The notes beneath the pieces are model-generated. The model worked only from the letters and a program-made list of their open reading frames with translations, searched no databases and had not been told where the DNA came from. DNA of 64,000 nt. It comes from Streptomyces sp. NBC_01428 (lineage in GTDB: Bacteria > Actinomycetota > Actinomycetes > Streptomycetales > Streptomycetaceae). The position numbers and the translations under genes are program-made. The stretch is taken from contig NZ_CP109499.1 of the NCBI RefSeq assembly GCF_036231965.1, forward strand, positions 806,001 to 870,000. The letters run 5' to 3'. Positions 23,572 through 31,327 of this stretch are shown one piece after another. The stretch's first letter is position 1. Each line of letters starts with the position of its first letter.

Positions 23572-24384
23572 TCACCGGGGCCCGTGCGGCGGAGGTGGGT
23601 GTGGGGCCGCGGAGGGATGGGTGTGTGCGGCGTTCAGGAGGTGGGAGGCGCCGCGGACGGACGCGGTGTGGGGAGCGGGGGCCGGCGTGACGGGTGCGTG
23701 CAGCTGCTGGGTGAGGCGGTGGGTGATGTCGGGGCGCAGGGCTCCTCCGCCGGCGAGGAGGACGCCTCGCCGCAAGGCGTCGAGCGTCAGGGTGGTGCGG
23801 TCCTGCTCCAGCATCGTGGTGACCATGGCGACGACGGCGTCGGTGACGCGTGCGGGCGGTTCCGCCGGGTCGAGGTCGCCGAGCCCCAGGTCGGTGCGGT
23901 GGGCGTCGATGACGGTGTCCTCCGCGAGGAGGACGACCTCGGTGATGTGGGCGCCGATGTCCACGACGAGCAGCGCGGTGGTCACGTCGGCGCCGGCCGC
24001 CGCCGCCACGGCTCGCGCGGAGGGCACGGTGATCACGGTGGAGGGGCGCAGGGATTCCACCGCGATGCGGGCCTCGGTACGGAAGGCGACGCCTCCGAGG
24101 ACGGGCGTGGTCAGGATGAGCAGCGGCCGGCCGATGCGCGGCAGCCGGTGGGTGAGCAGTCGGTCGAGCATGCGGGCGATGCCGGGGGTGTCGACGATGG
24201 CGCCCCGCCGGACCGGGTGCACGGGGCCGTCGCCCGAGAAGGTGACCGTGGGGACGTCGAGGATCATGCCCCGGGCGGACGTCCACGCGCGTGTGCGGGC
24301 GCTGCCGAGGTCGAGGGCGATGCCGTGGCACGTACGGCACCGGGGCCAGGCCCGGTGCCGTAGGGGACGAGGGGCCGTGGTCAT
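23572..24384 (-). CDS. short MreB-like actin-fold protein
   Basis: 270 residues against about 340 for MreB. The actin-fold elements are present: phosphate-1 G-I-A-L-D-L-G-S-A-R-T-R, phosphate-2 L-L-V-V-D-I-G-A-H-I-T-E-V, and adenosine loop G-V-L-L-A-G-G-G-A-L-R-P-D. V-R-R-G-A-I-V-D stands for the MreB K-D-G-V-I-A-D motif but follows the first strands almost at once, so subdomain IB is largely missing. A proline/histidine-rich tail ends the protein. It may bind nucleotide without forming ordinary MreB filaments. Its ATG overlaps the stop of the DksA-like gene upstream. Confidence 0.75.
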   Translation of the reverse strand: MTTAPRPLRHRAWPRCRTCHGIALDLGSARTRAWTSARGMILDVPTVTFSGDGPVHPVRRGAIVDTPGIARMLDRLLTHRLPRIGRPLLILTTPVLGGVAFRTEARIAVESLRPSTVITVPSARAVAAAAGADVTTALLVVDIGAHITEVVLLAEDTVIDAHRTDLGLGDLDPAEPPARVTDAVVAMVTTMLEQDRTTLTLDALRRGVLLAGGGALRPDITHRLTQQLHAPVTPAPAPHTASVRGASHLLNAAHTHPSAAPHPPPPHGPR

Positions 24385-24755
24385 CGACCGGCCTCCCTGA
24401 CCTGCTGACAGCGACCGCAGTAGCGGGCCTGCGGCACGACGGCCAGCCGCTCCCGGCCGATGGCCGCGTGACACAGGTGGCAGGTGCCGTAGCCGCCCTC
24501 GTCCATGCGGGCGAGCGCCGCCTCGACGTCGGCGAGGACCATGCGCGCCGACGCGGCGAGCTGGACGCGGACCTCGATCTGCGAGGCGGACCGCCCGGCC
24601 GGCGGTCCCTCGGTGCGGCTCGGGGCGGCCGACCCCATCTGGTCGAGCTGCTCGCGCCGGAACAGGCGCTGTTCGTGCAGGTTCTCGCGCAGCGCGGCGA
24701 GTTCCCTCGCGGACAGGCCGGTGTCGCGGTCGTCGACGGTCTGACGGGTCACCAC
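24381..24755 (-). CDS. TraR/DksA-type C4 zinc-finger protein
   Basis: 124 residues: an N-terminal coiled-coil-like helical pair (L-A-A-L-R-E-N-L-H-E-Q-R-L-F-R-R-E-Q-L and V-L-A-D-V-E-A-A-L-A-R-M-D) and a C-terminal C4 zinc finger (G-T-C-H-L-C … Y-C-G-R-C-Q). DksA-like proteins insert into the RNA polymerase secondary channel; here acidic tip residues are not obvious. GTG follows GAGGGG; a second GTG one codon on is equally possible. It is translationally coupled to the MreB-like gene by a four-base overlap. Confidence 0.82.
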   Translation of the reverse strand: MVTRQTVDDRDTGLSARELAALRENLHEQRLFRREQLDQMGSAAPSRTEGPPAGRSASQIEVRVQLAASARMVLADVEAALARMDEGGYGTCHLCHAAIGRERLAVVPQARYCGRCQQVREAGR

Positions 24756-24852
24756 TTCATCCCCTCGGGCAGGGTGGAAACGGGATAGGGCGGGGGCGAG
24801 GGCGGGGAGGCCGGCGCGGGGCGGGAAGAGGTTCCGCCCACGGGCCGGGCTC

Positions 24853-25182
24853 TCAGCCGGTGCCGTGCAGGCAGGGGACGCAGAACCGTGTGTAGGGAAG
24901 GATCTCCAGGCGCTCCACGGGTACGGGCCGTGCGCACGCCACGCAGACGCCGTAGCTGCCGTCCTGGATACGGCTGGAGGCGTCCTCGATCTCGGTGAGG
25001 ACCCGCTCGGCCACGTCCCGCTGCGCCGCCATCACCTGCTCCTCCGCGTCCGGCCCTGCCGCGTCCATGGCGCGCAACTGGGCGAGCCGGGCGTTGCGTT
25101 CGTGTTCGAGACGCTGACGCACCTCGTGCGTCGTCAGGGTCCGGGGACGTCGAGTCGTGTTCCGGGGCGTGTCGAGGGACAT
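24853..25182 (-). CDS. TraR/DksA-type C4 zinc-finger protein, second copy
   Basis: 109 residues. A long helical hairpin (E-V-R-Q-R-L-E-H-E-R-N-A-R-L-A-Q-L and V-L-T-E-I-E-D-A-S-S-R-I-Q-D-G-S-Y-G) leads to a zinc finger with C-V-A-C and C-V-P-C around P-V-E-R-L-E-I-L-P-Y-T-R-F, very DksA-like. GGGAGGAA precedes the ATG. It is first in a minus-strand series (two DksA-like, MreB-like, hypothetical) and divergent from a histidine kinase. The two DksA-like proteins differ, so this is not a recent duplication. Confidence 0.85.
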   Translation of the reverse strand: MSLDTPRNTTRRPRTLTTHEVRQRLEHERNARLAQLRAMDAAGPDAEEQVMAAQRDVAERVLTEIEDASSRIQDGSYGVCVACARPVPVERLEILPYTRFCVPCLHGTG

Positions 25183-25556
25183 GGCGGTTCCTCCCTGGGG
25201 GACTGCGGGGCTGAAGGGCTGGGGACGGAGCCGGTGGGCTGCGGCCGATGCGGACGCGGGGATCGCGTCCCCGGCGGGCAGGTCCGTGGCCGCCGGTTTC
25301 TTGTTCTGTCCTCAACCCTGACGCTCCGCCCCGGGGATTCCCATCGGGCGCAGTACCCATTTGCGGTCGTCCGGCGGGGCCGGTGGAGGCAGCGGGCGCG
25401 GGCCGGAAATGGGCATTGGACCCCATCGACGGCCGCGGGCGCTCCGGGGCAGGCTGGACGCCGGGCCGGTCGCCGAGTCGGCCGCGATTCCCGGTCCGGG
25501 TGCGCGGTGACGGACAGTGGAGACAGAACCGTGCTCGTGAGAAAGGCGTCATTCCG
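25183..25556. other. 374-base divergent intergenic region (DksA-like / histidine kinase)
   Basis: No convincing gene. It holds the promoters of both divergent units. The one clear element is an interrupted inverted repeat at 25356-25413 (arms CCCATTTGCGG and CCGGAAATGGG, 10 of 11 pairing) in a locally AT-richer stretch. Confidence 0.5.
25356..25413. promoter_or_regulatory. long interrupted inverted repeat, candidate regulator site
   Basis: The arms are 11 bases each with a single mismatch, and their centres are 47 bases apart, enough to loop or bind two dimers. It lies about 150 bases upstream of the kinase start and 175 upstream of the DksA-like start. The adjacent LuxR-type response regulator is the obvious candidate. 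Confidence 0.35.
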
Positions 25557-26510
25557 TTGTCCCTGTTCTGGCGGCTCTTCGCGCTGAACGCGCTGGTGCT
25601 GGGAAGTGCCACCGCGCTGCTGCTGTGGGCCCCGGTCACGGTGTCCGTTCCGGTCGTGCTGACCGAGGCGGTCGTCCTCGTGGCCGGTCTGGCCGTGATG
25701 CTGGTCGCCAACGCGGCCCTGCTGCGGATCGGACTGGCTCCGGTGGCGCGGCTCAGGAAGCTGATGACGACCGTCGACCTCCTGCGCCCGGGACAGCGGC
25801 TGCCCGAGCGGGGCCGCGGTGAGATCTCCGAGCTGATCCGTACGTTCAACGCCATGCTGGACCGCCTCGAACAGGAGCGTGCCGCCAGCAGTTCCCGCGT
25901 GCTCCTCGCCCAGGAGGCGGAGCGGCGCCGTATCGCCCAGGAACTGCACGACGAGGTCGGCCAGACCATGACCGCGATCCTGCTGTCCCTGAAGCGCTCC
26001 TCGGACCAGGCGGACGAACCCCTGCGCGGTGAGCTGCGGCAGGCGCAGGAGATCACGCGGGAGAGCCTGGACGAGGTGCGCCGCCTGGTACGACGGCTCC
26101 GGCCGGACGTCCTGGAGGATCTGGGCCTGGTCAGCGCCCTGACCTCGCTCACCGGCGAGTTCGCCACCCACACCGGGTTGCGGGTGTCGCGCGCCTTCGC
26201 CTCCGGCCTGCCCGACCTGGACCAGCAGACGGAGCTGGTGCTGTACCGCGTGGCCCAGGAGGCGCTGACGAACGCCGCCCGGCACGCGGAGGCCGCGCGG
26301 GTCGAGGTGAGCCTCCGGCACACGGACGACGGCACGGTCGTGCTGGCCGTCACGGACGACGGCCACGGGGGTGTCCTCGCCGGCGAGGGCGCCGGAATCC
26401 GTGGGATGCGTGAGCGCGCGCTGCTGATCGGGGCCACGCTCGACATCACCTCGGCGGCCTCCGGAACGCAGGTCCGGCTGACCGTGCCCGACGCGAGGAA
26501 GCAGTCATGA
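25557..26510 (+). CDS. HAMP-containing NarL-type sensor histidine kinase
   Basis: About 317 residues. Two membrane segments lie at the extreme N-terminus (L-F-W-R-L-F-A-L-N-A-L-V-L-G-S-A-T-A and L-T-E-A-V-V-L-V-A-G-L-A-V-M-L-V) with almost no external loop, so the signal is probably in the membrane or cytoplasm. A HAMP linker, HisKA_3 helix with I-A-Q-E-L-H-D-E-V-G-Q, N-box Q-E-A-L-T-N-A-A-R-H and G-box D-D-G-H-G-G follow. TTG is taken as start because GAGAAAGG is correctly spaced; a GTG 57 bases upstream is in frame. It overlaps its response regulator by four bases. Confidence 0.85.
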   Translation: MSLFWRLFALNALVLGSATALLLWAPVTVSVPVVLTEAVVLVAGLAVMLVANAALLRIGLAPVARLRKLMTTVDLLRPGQRLPERGRGEISELIRTFNAMLDRLEQERAASSSRVLLAQEAERRRIAQELHDEVGQTMTAILLSLKRSSDQADEPLRGELRQAQEITRESLDEVRRLVRRLRPDVLEDLGLVSALTSLTGEFATHTGLRVSRAFASGLPDLDQQTELVLYRVAQEALTNAARHAEAARVEVSLRHTDDGTVVLAVTDDGHGGVLAGEGAGIRGMRERALLIGATLDITSAASGTQVRLTVPDARKQS

Positions 26511-27172
26511 CAACGCCCGACGCATCCGTGATCCGGATCCTCCTCGCCGACGACCACGCGCTGGTGCGGCGCGGCGTGCGGCTCATCCTCGACCAGGAAC
26601 CGGATCTGACGGTGGTCGCCGAGGCGGGGGACGGGGCCGAGGCGATCGCGCTGGCCCGCGCCAACGACGTCGACCTGGTCGTCCTGGACATCGCCATGCC
26701 CCGGATGACCGGCCTCCAGGCCGCCCGGGAACTCGTCGCGCTGAAGCCGGGACTGCGCGTGCTGATGCTGACCATGCACGACAACGAGCAGTACTTCTTC
26801 CAGGCTCTGAAGGCCGGTGCCAGTGGCTATGTGCTGAAGTCCGTGGCCGACCGCGATCTCGTGGACGCGTGCCGTGCGGCCCTGCGCGACGAGCCCTTCC
26901 TCTACCCGGGCGCGGTCACCGCTCTCGTCCGCACCTACCTGGACCGCCTCCGTGACGGCGAGGAACCCCCGGACCAGGTCCTGACGCCCCGCGAGGAGGA
27001 GGTCCTCAAGCTCGTGGCCGAGGGCCACTCCTCCAAGGAGATCGCCGAAATGCTCTTCATCAGCATCAAGACCGTCCACCGGCACCGGGCGAACATGCTG
27101 CACAAGCTCGGCCTGCGCGACCGCCTGGAGCTCACCCGCTACGCGATCCGCTCGGGCCTCATCGAGCCCTGA
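26507..27172 (+). CDS. NarL/LuxR-type response regulator
   Basis: 221 residues. The receiver has D15-D16, phospho-acceptor D61 in V-V-L-D-I-A-M-P, T in M-L-T-M-H and K in Y-V-L-K-S. The C-terminal LuxR domain is L-T-P-R-E-E-E-V-L-K-L-V-A-E-G-H-S-S-K-E-I-A and T-V-H-R-H-R-A-N-M-L-H-K-L-G. ATGA overlap with the kinase. Likely targets are the divergent DksA/MreB-like unit and the secDF-like gene 226 bases downstream, but that is inference from position. Confidence 0.9.
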   Translation: MTTPDASVIRILLADDHALVRRGVRLILDQEPDLTVVAEAGDGAEAIALARANDVDLVVLDIAMPRMTGLQAARELVALKPGLRVLMLTMHDNEQYFFQALKAGASGYVLKSVADRDLVDACRAALRDEPFLYPGAVTALVRTYLDRLRDGEEPPDQVLTPREEEVLKLVAEGHSSKEIAEMLFISIKTVHRHRANMLHKLGLRDRLELTRYAIRSGLIEP

Positions 27173-27398
27173 TCCTCCCCGGCGACCGCGCCGAACCGAC
27201 ACCCCCCGACCGCCTCAGGGCTCCGGCCGCCCACTCCCCCGTCGGAGCTCTGAGGCCTTCCTCGGCCGAAGCGTCATGCCCCGGGACGCGCCTGGGCGCC
27301 GGCCGCGCCGCACTCCGTGCCGATCCGTCCGCCGCCCGAGGCCGCCGCGGGCCCCCGCGTCCGACCACCCACCCCGAGCCACCCACCGGAGGCCTGCC

Positions 27399-29717
27399 GT
27401 GCCCGGCGCCCCGCGCATCCGTGCGCTGATCTCTCTCGCCGTCGTCGCCCTCTCCCTCGCCGTGGCGCTGACCGTGCCCCTCCAGCTCGGTCTGGACCTG
27501 CGGGGCGGAACCCAGATCGTGCTGGAGACCCGGCCTCCCTCGCCGGCCGACGCGGAGGCGGACACAGGCGCCGGACCGGACGGTGGAGCCGTCGACCGGT
27601 CCAGCGCCACGGACCGCACCGTGGAGGTGCTGCGCGGGCGTGTCGACGCGCTCGGGGTCTCCGAAGCCACCGTCGTCCGCTCCGGCGGCGACCGGATCGT
27701 CGTCGAACTGCCCGGTGTGCAGGACCCCCGGCACGCGGCCGACCTGCTCGGCCGCACGGCTCAGCTCACCGTCCACCCCGTTCTCGGCATCGCCGCCGGC
27801 CCCGACGACACGCCCCTGCCCCTCCCCAAGCGGCCTCACCAGCAGGTTCTGCCGGACGAGTCCGGCGCGCTGCTGCGCCTGCGGGCTCCGGCCCTGACCG
27901 GTGCGGACATAGCCTCGGCGGACGCCCTCTTCGACGGAGAGACCGGAGCCGGGTGGCACGTCGCGGTCGGTTTCAGGGGGGCCGGTCGTGACGGATGGGC
28001 CCGGCTGACCGGCGAGGCGGCCTGTCACCCGGCGGGAGATCCCGCGCGCCGCGTGGCCATCGTGCTGGACGGCAAGGTCATCTCCTCCCCCCAGGTCGAC
28101 CCTTCGGTCTCGTGCGGCTCCGGGATCGGCGGCGGGGCGACGCGCATCAACGGTTCGTTCGACGGCACCGAGGCCCGCGAGCTGGCGCTGCTCATCCAGG
28201 GGGGTGCCCTGCCGGTGCCGGTGGAGACCGTCGAGCAGCGGGTCGTCGGGCCGTCCCTCGGGGCCGAGGCGATCCGGGCGGGCGCGTGGGCCGCGGTCGT
28301 CGGAACGGCGCTGACCGCGCTGTTCATCTGCGTCGCCTACCGGCTCATGGGTGTTCTGGCGACGATCGCCCTCGCCTGCTACGGCCTGATCTCCTACGCG
28401 GCGCTGGCCGCCGTCGGCGCCACGCTCACCCTGCCGGGGCTCGCCGGGTTCGTGCTGGCCATCGGGATGGCGGTCGACGCCAACGTGCTGGTCTTCGAGC
28501 GCGCCCGCGAGGAGCACGCCGGCCGGGCCCGTGCCACGCCCCGCTCCTCGCTGAACGCCGGTTTCCGCGGTGCCTTCAGTGCGATAGCGGACTCCAACGT
28601 CACCACCCTCATCGCCGCGGGTCTGCTCTTCTTCCTCGCTTCGGGTCCCGTACGCGGCTTCGGGGTCACCTTGGGCATCGGCGTCCTGGCGTCGATGGTC
28701 AGCGCCCTGATCGTCACGCGCGCGCTCGCCGAGCACACGGTGGGGCGCCCCTGGGCCCGCCGGCGTCCACGGCTCACCGGCATCGCCCACACGGGCCACG
28801 TCCGCGACGGCCTGCGGCGCTGGAATCCCCGTCCGATGCGTACGCCGCGCCGCTGGCTGGCCGGCTCCGCGGTCGCCCTCGTACTGGCCGCGTCCGGGGT
28901 GGCGGCGCGGGGCCTGGACCTCGGTGTGGAGTTCACCGGTGGCCGCCTCGTCGAGTACGCCACGACGACTCCCGTCGCCCCCGACCGGCTGCGCGACGCG
29001 CTCGCCGAGGCCGGCTTTCCGCACGCTGTCGTCCAGGGCGCCGGGAACGACCGGGTCATCGTCAGGACGGGCCCGCTGACGAACGCGCAGGCGGCCTCCG
29101 TCAGCGCGGTGGTGAAGGATCTGGCGCCCCGGGCCGAGACGGTGCGCGACGAGTCGATCGGCCCGAGCCTCGGACGGGAGCTTCGACGCGGCGCGGTGAT
29201 CGCTCTCGCTGTCGCCCTCGCCGCCCAACTCGTCTACCTTGCCGCCCGTTTCCGCTGGCTGCTGGGCACCTCGGCGGTCGCCGCGCTCGCCCACGACGTC
29301 GTGATCCTCCTCGGTGTCTTCGCCTGGTGGGGCAAGCCGGTCGACGGCGTGTTCCTCGCCGCGCTCCTGACCGTCATCGGCTACTCGGTGAACGACTCGG
29401 TGGTCGTCTTCGACCGCATCAGGGAGCTGCGCCGCCTCGACAGGACGGCGCCCTTCTCCCGCACGGCCGACCGGGCGCTTCTGCAAACGCTGCCGCGTAC
29501 GGTCAACACCGGTCTGGGCGCGGCCTTCATCCTGACGGCGCTGGCGGTGTTCGGCGGCGGCACGCTCACCGACTTCGCCCTGGCTCTCCTCATCGGCCTG
29601 GCGGTGGGCACGTACTCCTCGATGTTCGTCGCCACTCCGCTGGCCGTCGAGTTCGGCGGCCGGCTCCCCGCGGCGGGCGACGCGCCCTCGCCCACCCGGC
29701 CGTCGGCCGAGCGATGA
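27399..29717 (+). CDS. secDF: fused SecDF protein-export protein
   Basis: 772 residues carrying SecD then SecF. The SecD half starts with a membrane segment, then L-D-L-R-G-G-T-Q-I-V-L-E (motif D1), a periplasmic P1 domain with V-D-A-L-G-V-S-E-A-T-V and L-P-G-V-Q-D, and membrane segments with G-M-A-V-D-A-N-V-L-V-F-E-R. The SecF half (from about 475) has L-G-V-E-F-T-G-G and G-Y-S-V-N-D-S-V-V-V-F-D-R-I. SecDF uses the proton gradient to pull exported proteins. GTG follows GGAGG. Many actinobacteria also have separate secD-yajC-secF, so this is likely a second, specialised copy next to a signalling unit. Confidence 0.9.
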   Translation: MPGAPRIRALISLAVVALSLAVALTVPLQLGLDLRGGTQIVLETRPPSPADAEADTGAGPDGGAVDRSSATDRTVEVLRGRVDALGVSEATVVRSGGDRIVVELPGVQDPRHAADLLGRTAQLTVHPVLGIAAGPDDTPLPLPKRPHQQVLPDESGALLRLRAPALTGADIASADALFDGETGAGWHVAVGFRGAGRDGWARLTGEAACHPAGDPARRVAIVLDGKVISSPQVDPSVSCGSGIGGGATRINGSFDGTEARELALLIQGGALPVPVETVEQRVVGPSLGAEAIRAGAWAAVVGTALTALFICVAYRLMGVLATIALACYGLISYAALAAVGATLTLPGLAGFVLAIGMAVDANVLVFERAREEHAGRARATPRSSLNAGFRGAFSAIADSNVTTLIAAGLLFFLASGPVRGFGVTLGIGVLASMVSALIVTRALAEHTVGRPWARRRPRLTGIAHTGHVRDGLRRWNPRPMRTPRRWLAGSAVALVLAASGVAARGLDLGVEFTGGRLVEYATTTPVAPDRLRDALAEAGFPHAVVQGAGNDRVIVRTGPLTNAQAASVSAVVKDLAPRAETVRDESIGPSLGRELRRGAVIALAVALAAQLVYLAARFRWLLGTSAVAALAHDVVILLGVFAWWGKPVDGVFLAALLTVIGYSVNDSVVVFDRIRELRRLDRTAPFSRTADRALLQTLPRTVNTGLGAAFILTALAVFGGGTLTDFALALLIGLAVGTYSSMFVATPLAVEFGGRLPAAGDAPSPTRPSAER

Positions 29718-29827
29718 AGCGCGCGGCGGTCTCCTCAACACCGCTGATTCGAGGACACGTTGACTGTTCGACTCGTCGGGTGATCAGTACGCTCGGAGTG
29801 ACCCCGGCGTCCAGTTCGAGGAGTTCC

Positions 29828-31054
29828 ATGTCCACGGCACGACAGGCCCCCGACATCCTTTCGCCCGAGTTCGCCGCGAACCCGTATCCGGCCTACCGGG
29901 TGATGCGTGAGGAGGAGCCGCTGATCTGGCACGAGGCGATGCAGAGTTACATCGTCTCGCGGTACGCGGATGTCGAGCGGGTCTTCAAGGACAAGAAGGC
30001 CGAGTTCACGACCGACAACTACAACTGGCAGCTGGAGCCGGTGCACGGCCGGACGATCCTTCAGCTGAGCGGGCGGGAACACGCCGTGCGGCGGGCGCTG
30101 GTGGCGCCGGCGTTCCGGGGCAGCGATCTGCAGGAGAAGTTCCTGCCGGTCATCGAGCGCAACTCGCGCGAACTCATCGACGCCTTCCGACACTCCGGTT
30201 CCGCGGACCTCGTCAGCGACTACGCCACCCGTCTCCCGGTCGACGTGATCGCCGACATGCTGGGCCTGGACAAGGCCGACCACACCCGTTTCCACGGCTG
30301 GTACACGGCCGTCATCGCGTTCCTCGGCAACCTCGCGGGCGATCCCGAGGTGACGGCGGCGGGCGAGCGCACCAGGGTCGAGTTCGCCGAGTACATGATC
30401 CCGGTGATCCGCGCGCGGCGGGAGAGCCCGGGCGAGGATCTGCTGTCCGTGCTGTGCGCCGCCGAGGTGGACGGCGTGCGGATGAGCGACGAGGACATCA
30501 AGGCGTTCTGCAGTCTGCTGCTGGCGGCCGGGGGCGAGACCACCGACAAGGCGATCGCGAGCGTCTTCGCCAACCTCCTGCGCAATCCGGACCAGTTGGC
30601 GGCCGTCCGGGAGGACCGCACCCTGATCGCGGCGGCTTTCGCCGAGACGCTGCGCTACACCCCTCCGGTCCACATGATCATGCGGCAGTCCGCCACGGAG
30701 GTGGAGGTCTCCGGTGGTGTCATCCCGGCGGGTGCCACCGTGACGTGCCTGATCGGCTCCGCGAACCGTGACGGGGACCGCTATCGCGAGCCCGACCGCT
30801 TCGACATCTTCCGCGACGACCTGAGCACGACGTCCGCGTTCACCGCCGCCGCGGACCATCTCGCCTTCGCCCTCGGGCGGCACTTCTGCGTGGGGGCGCT
30901 CCTCGCCAAGGCGGAAGTCGAGACCGGTGTGAACCAGCTCCTCGACGCCCTGCCCGGCCTCCGCCTCGCCGACGGCTTCGACCCCGCGGAGCAGGGCGTC
31001 TTCACCCGCGGCCCGCGGTCGCTGCCGGTGGTCTTCGACGCGGCGGCCGGATAG
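29828..31054 (+). CDS. cytochrome P450
   Basis: A 408-residue soluble class I P450. The I-helix is L-L-A-A-G-G-E-T-T-D-K (A/G-G-x-E-T-T), the K-helix E-T-L-R, and the haem loop F-A-L-G-R-H-F-C-V-G with C354 as thiolate ligand. GAGGAG lies six bases before the ATG. No ferredoxin or ferredoxin reductase gene is adjacent, so electrons must come from elsewhere. It is followed by a large regulator and not embedded in a recognisable biosynthetic cluster. The substrate is unknown. Confidence 0.92.
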   Translation: MSTARQAPDILSPEFAANPYPAYRVMREEEPLIWHEAMQSYIVSRYADVERVFKDKKAEFTTDNYNWQLEPVHGRTILQLSGREHAVRRALVAPAFRGSDLQEKFLPVIERNSRELIDAFRHSGSADLVSDYATRLPVDVIADMLGLDKADHTRFHGWYTAVIAFLGNLAGDPEVTAAGERTRVEFAEYMIPVIRARRESPGEDLLSVLCAAEVDGVRMSDEDIKAFCSLLLAAGGETTDKAIASVFANLLRNPDQLAAVREDRTLIAAAFAETLRYTPPVHMIMRQSATEVEVSGGVIPAGATVTCLIGSANRDGDRYREPDRFDIFRDDLSTTSAFTAAADHLAFALGRHFCVGALLAKAEVETGVNQLLDALPGLRLADGFDPAEQGVFTRGPRSLPVVFDAAAG

Positions 31055-31061
31055 CACGGGC

Positions 31062-31097
31062 GGCAGGGCTCCGTGCCGGCCCGACCGGAGCCCTGCC
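31062..31097 (+). terminator. hairpin terminator of the P450 gene
   Basis: Perfect 12-base arms GGCAGGGCTCCG and CGGAGCCCTGCC with a 12-base loop start eight bases after the stop codon. Confidence 0.7.
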
Positions 31098-31312
31098 CAC
31101 GCCGCATCCGCGCCGCGCCGGCGGTGACCGGCCGCGACACCCTCGCTCCGGTTCGCCCGGGCGGGGCGGGTGCGCGACAGAGGACCCCGTCCCGGTGGAC
31201 GCGGGACACCAGGCCGACGAACGTCGACCGCGGCCACGCCGCACGGGGCCCTCCGCACGATCCGCCCCGGGCCGTCACCGGGGTACCTGCGCACCTCTCC
31301 TGCCAGGCCGTC

Positions 31313-31318
31313 TAGAGT
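31313..31318 (+). promoter_or_regulatory. -10 box TAGAGT before the BTAD regulator
   Basis: TAGAGT ends nine bases before the ATG, and no Shine-Dalgarno sequence is visible between them, so a leaderless or near-leaderless transcript is likely. Confidence 0.4.
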
Positions 31319-31327
31319 GACGCGCTC

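Noticed and set aside
24749..27202. 817-codon minus-strand frame over the kinase and response regulator
   Set aside because: Antisense shadow; it crosses the divergent promoter region and lacks any recognisable motif.
29760..29793. TTGACT with TACGCT as a P450 promoter
   Set aside because: The spacing of 22 bases is too long for a housekeeping promoter; kept out of the feature list.
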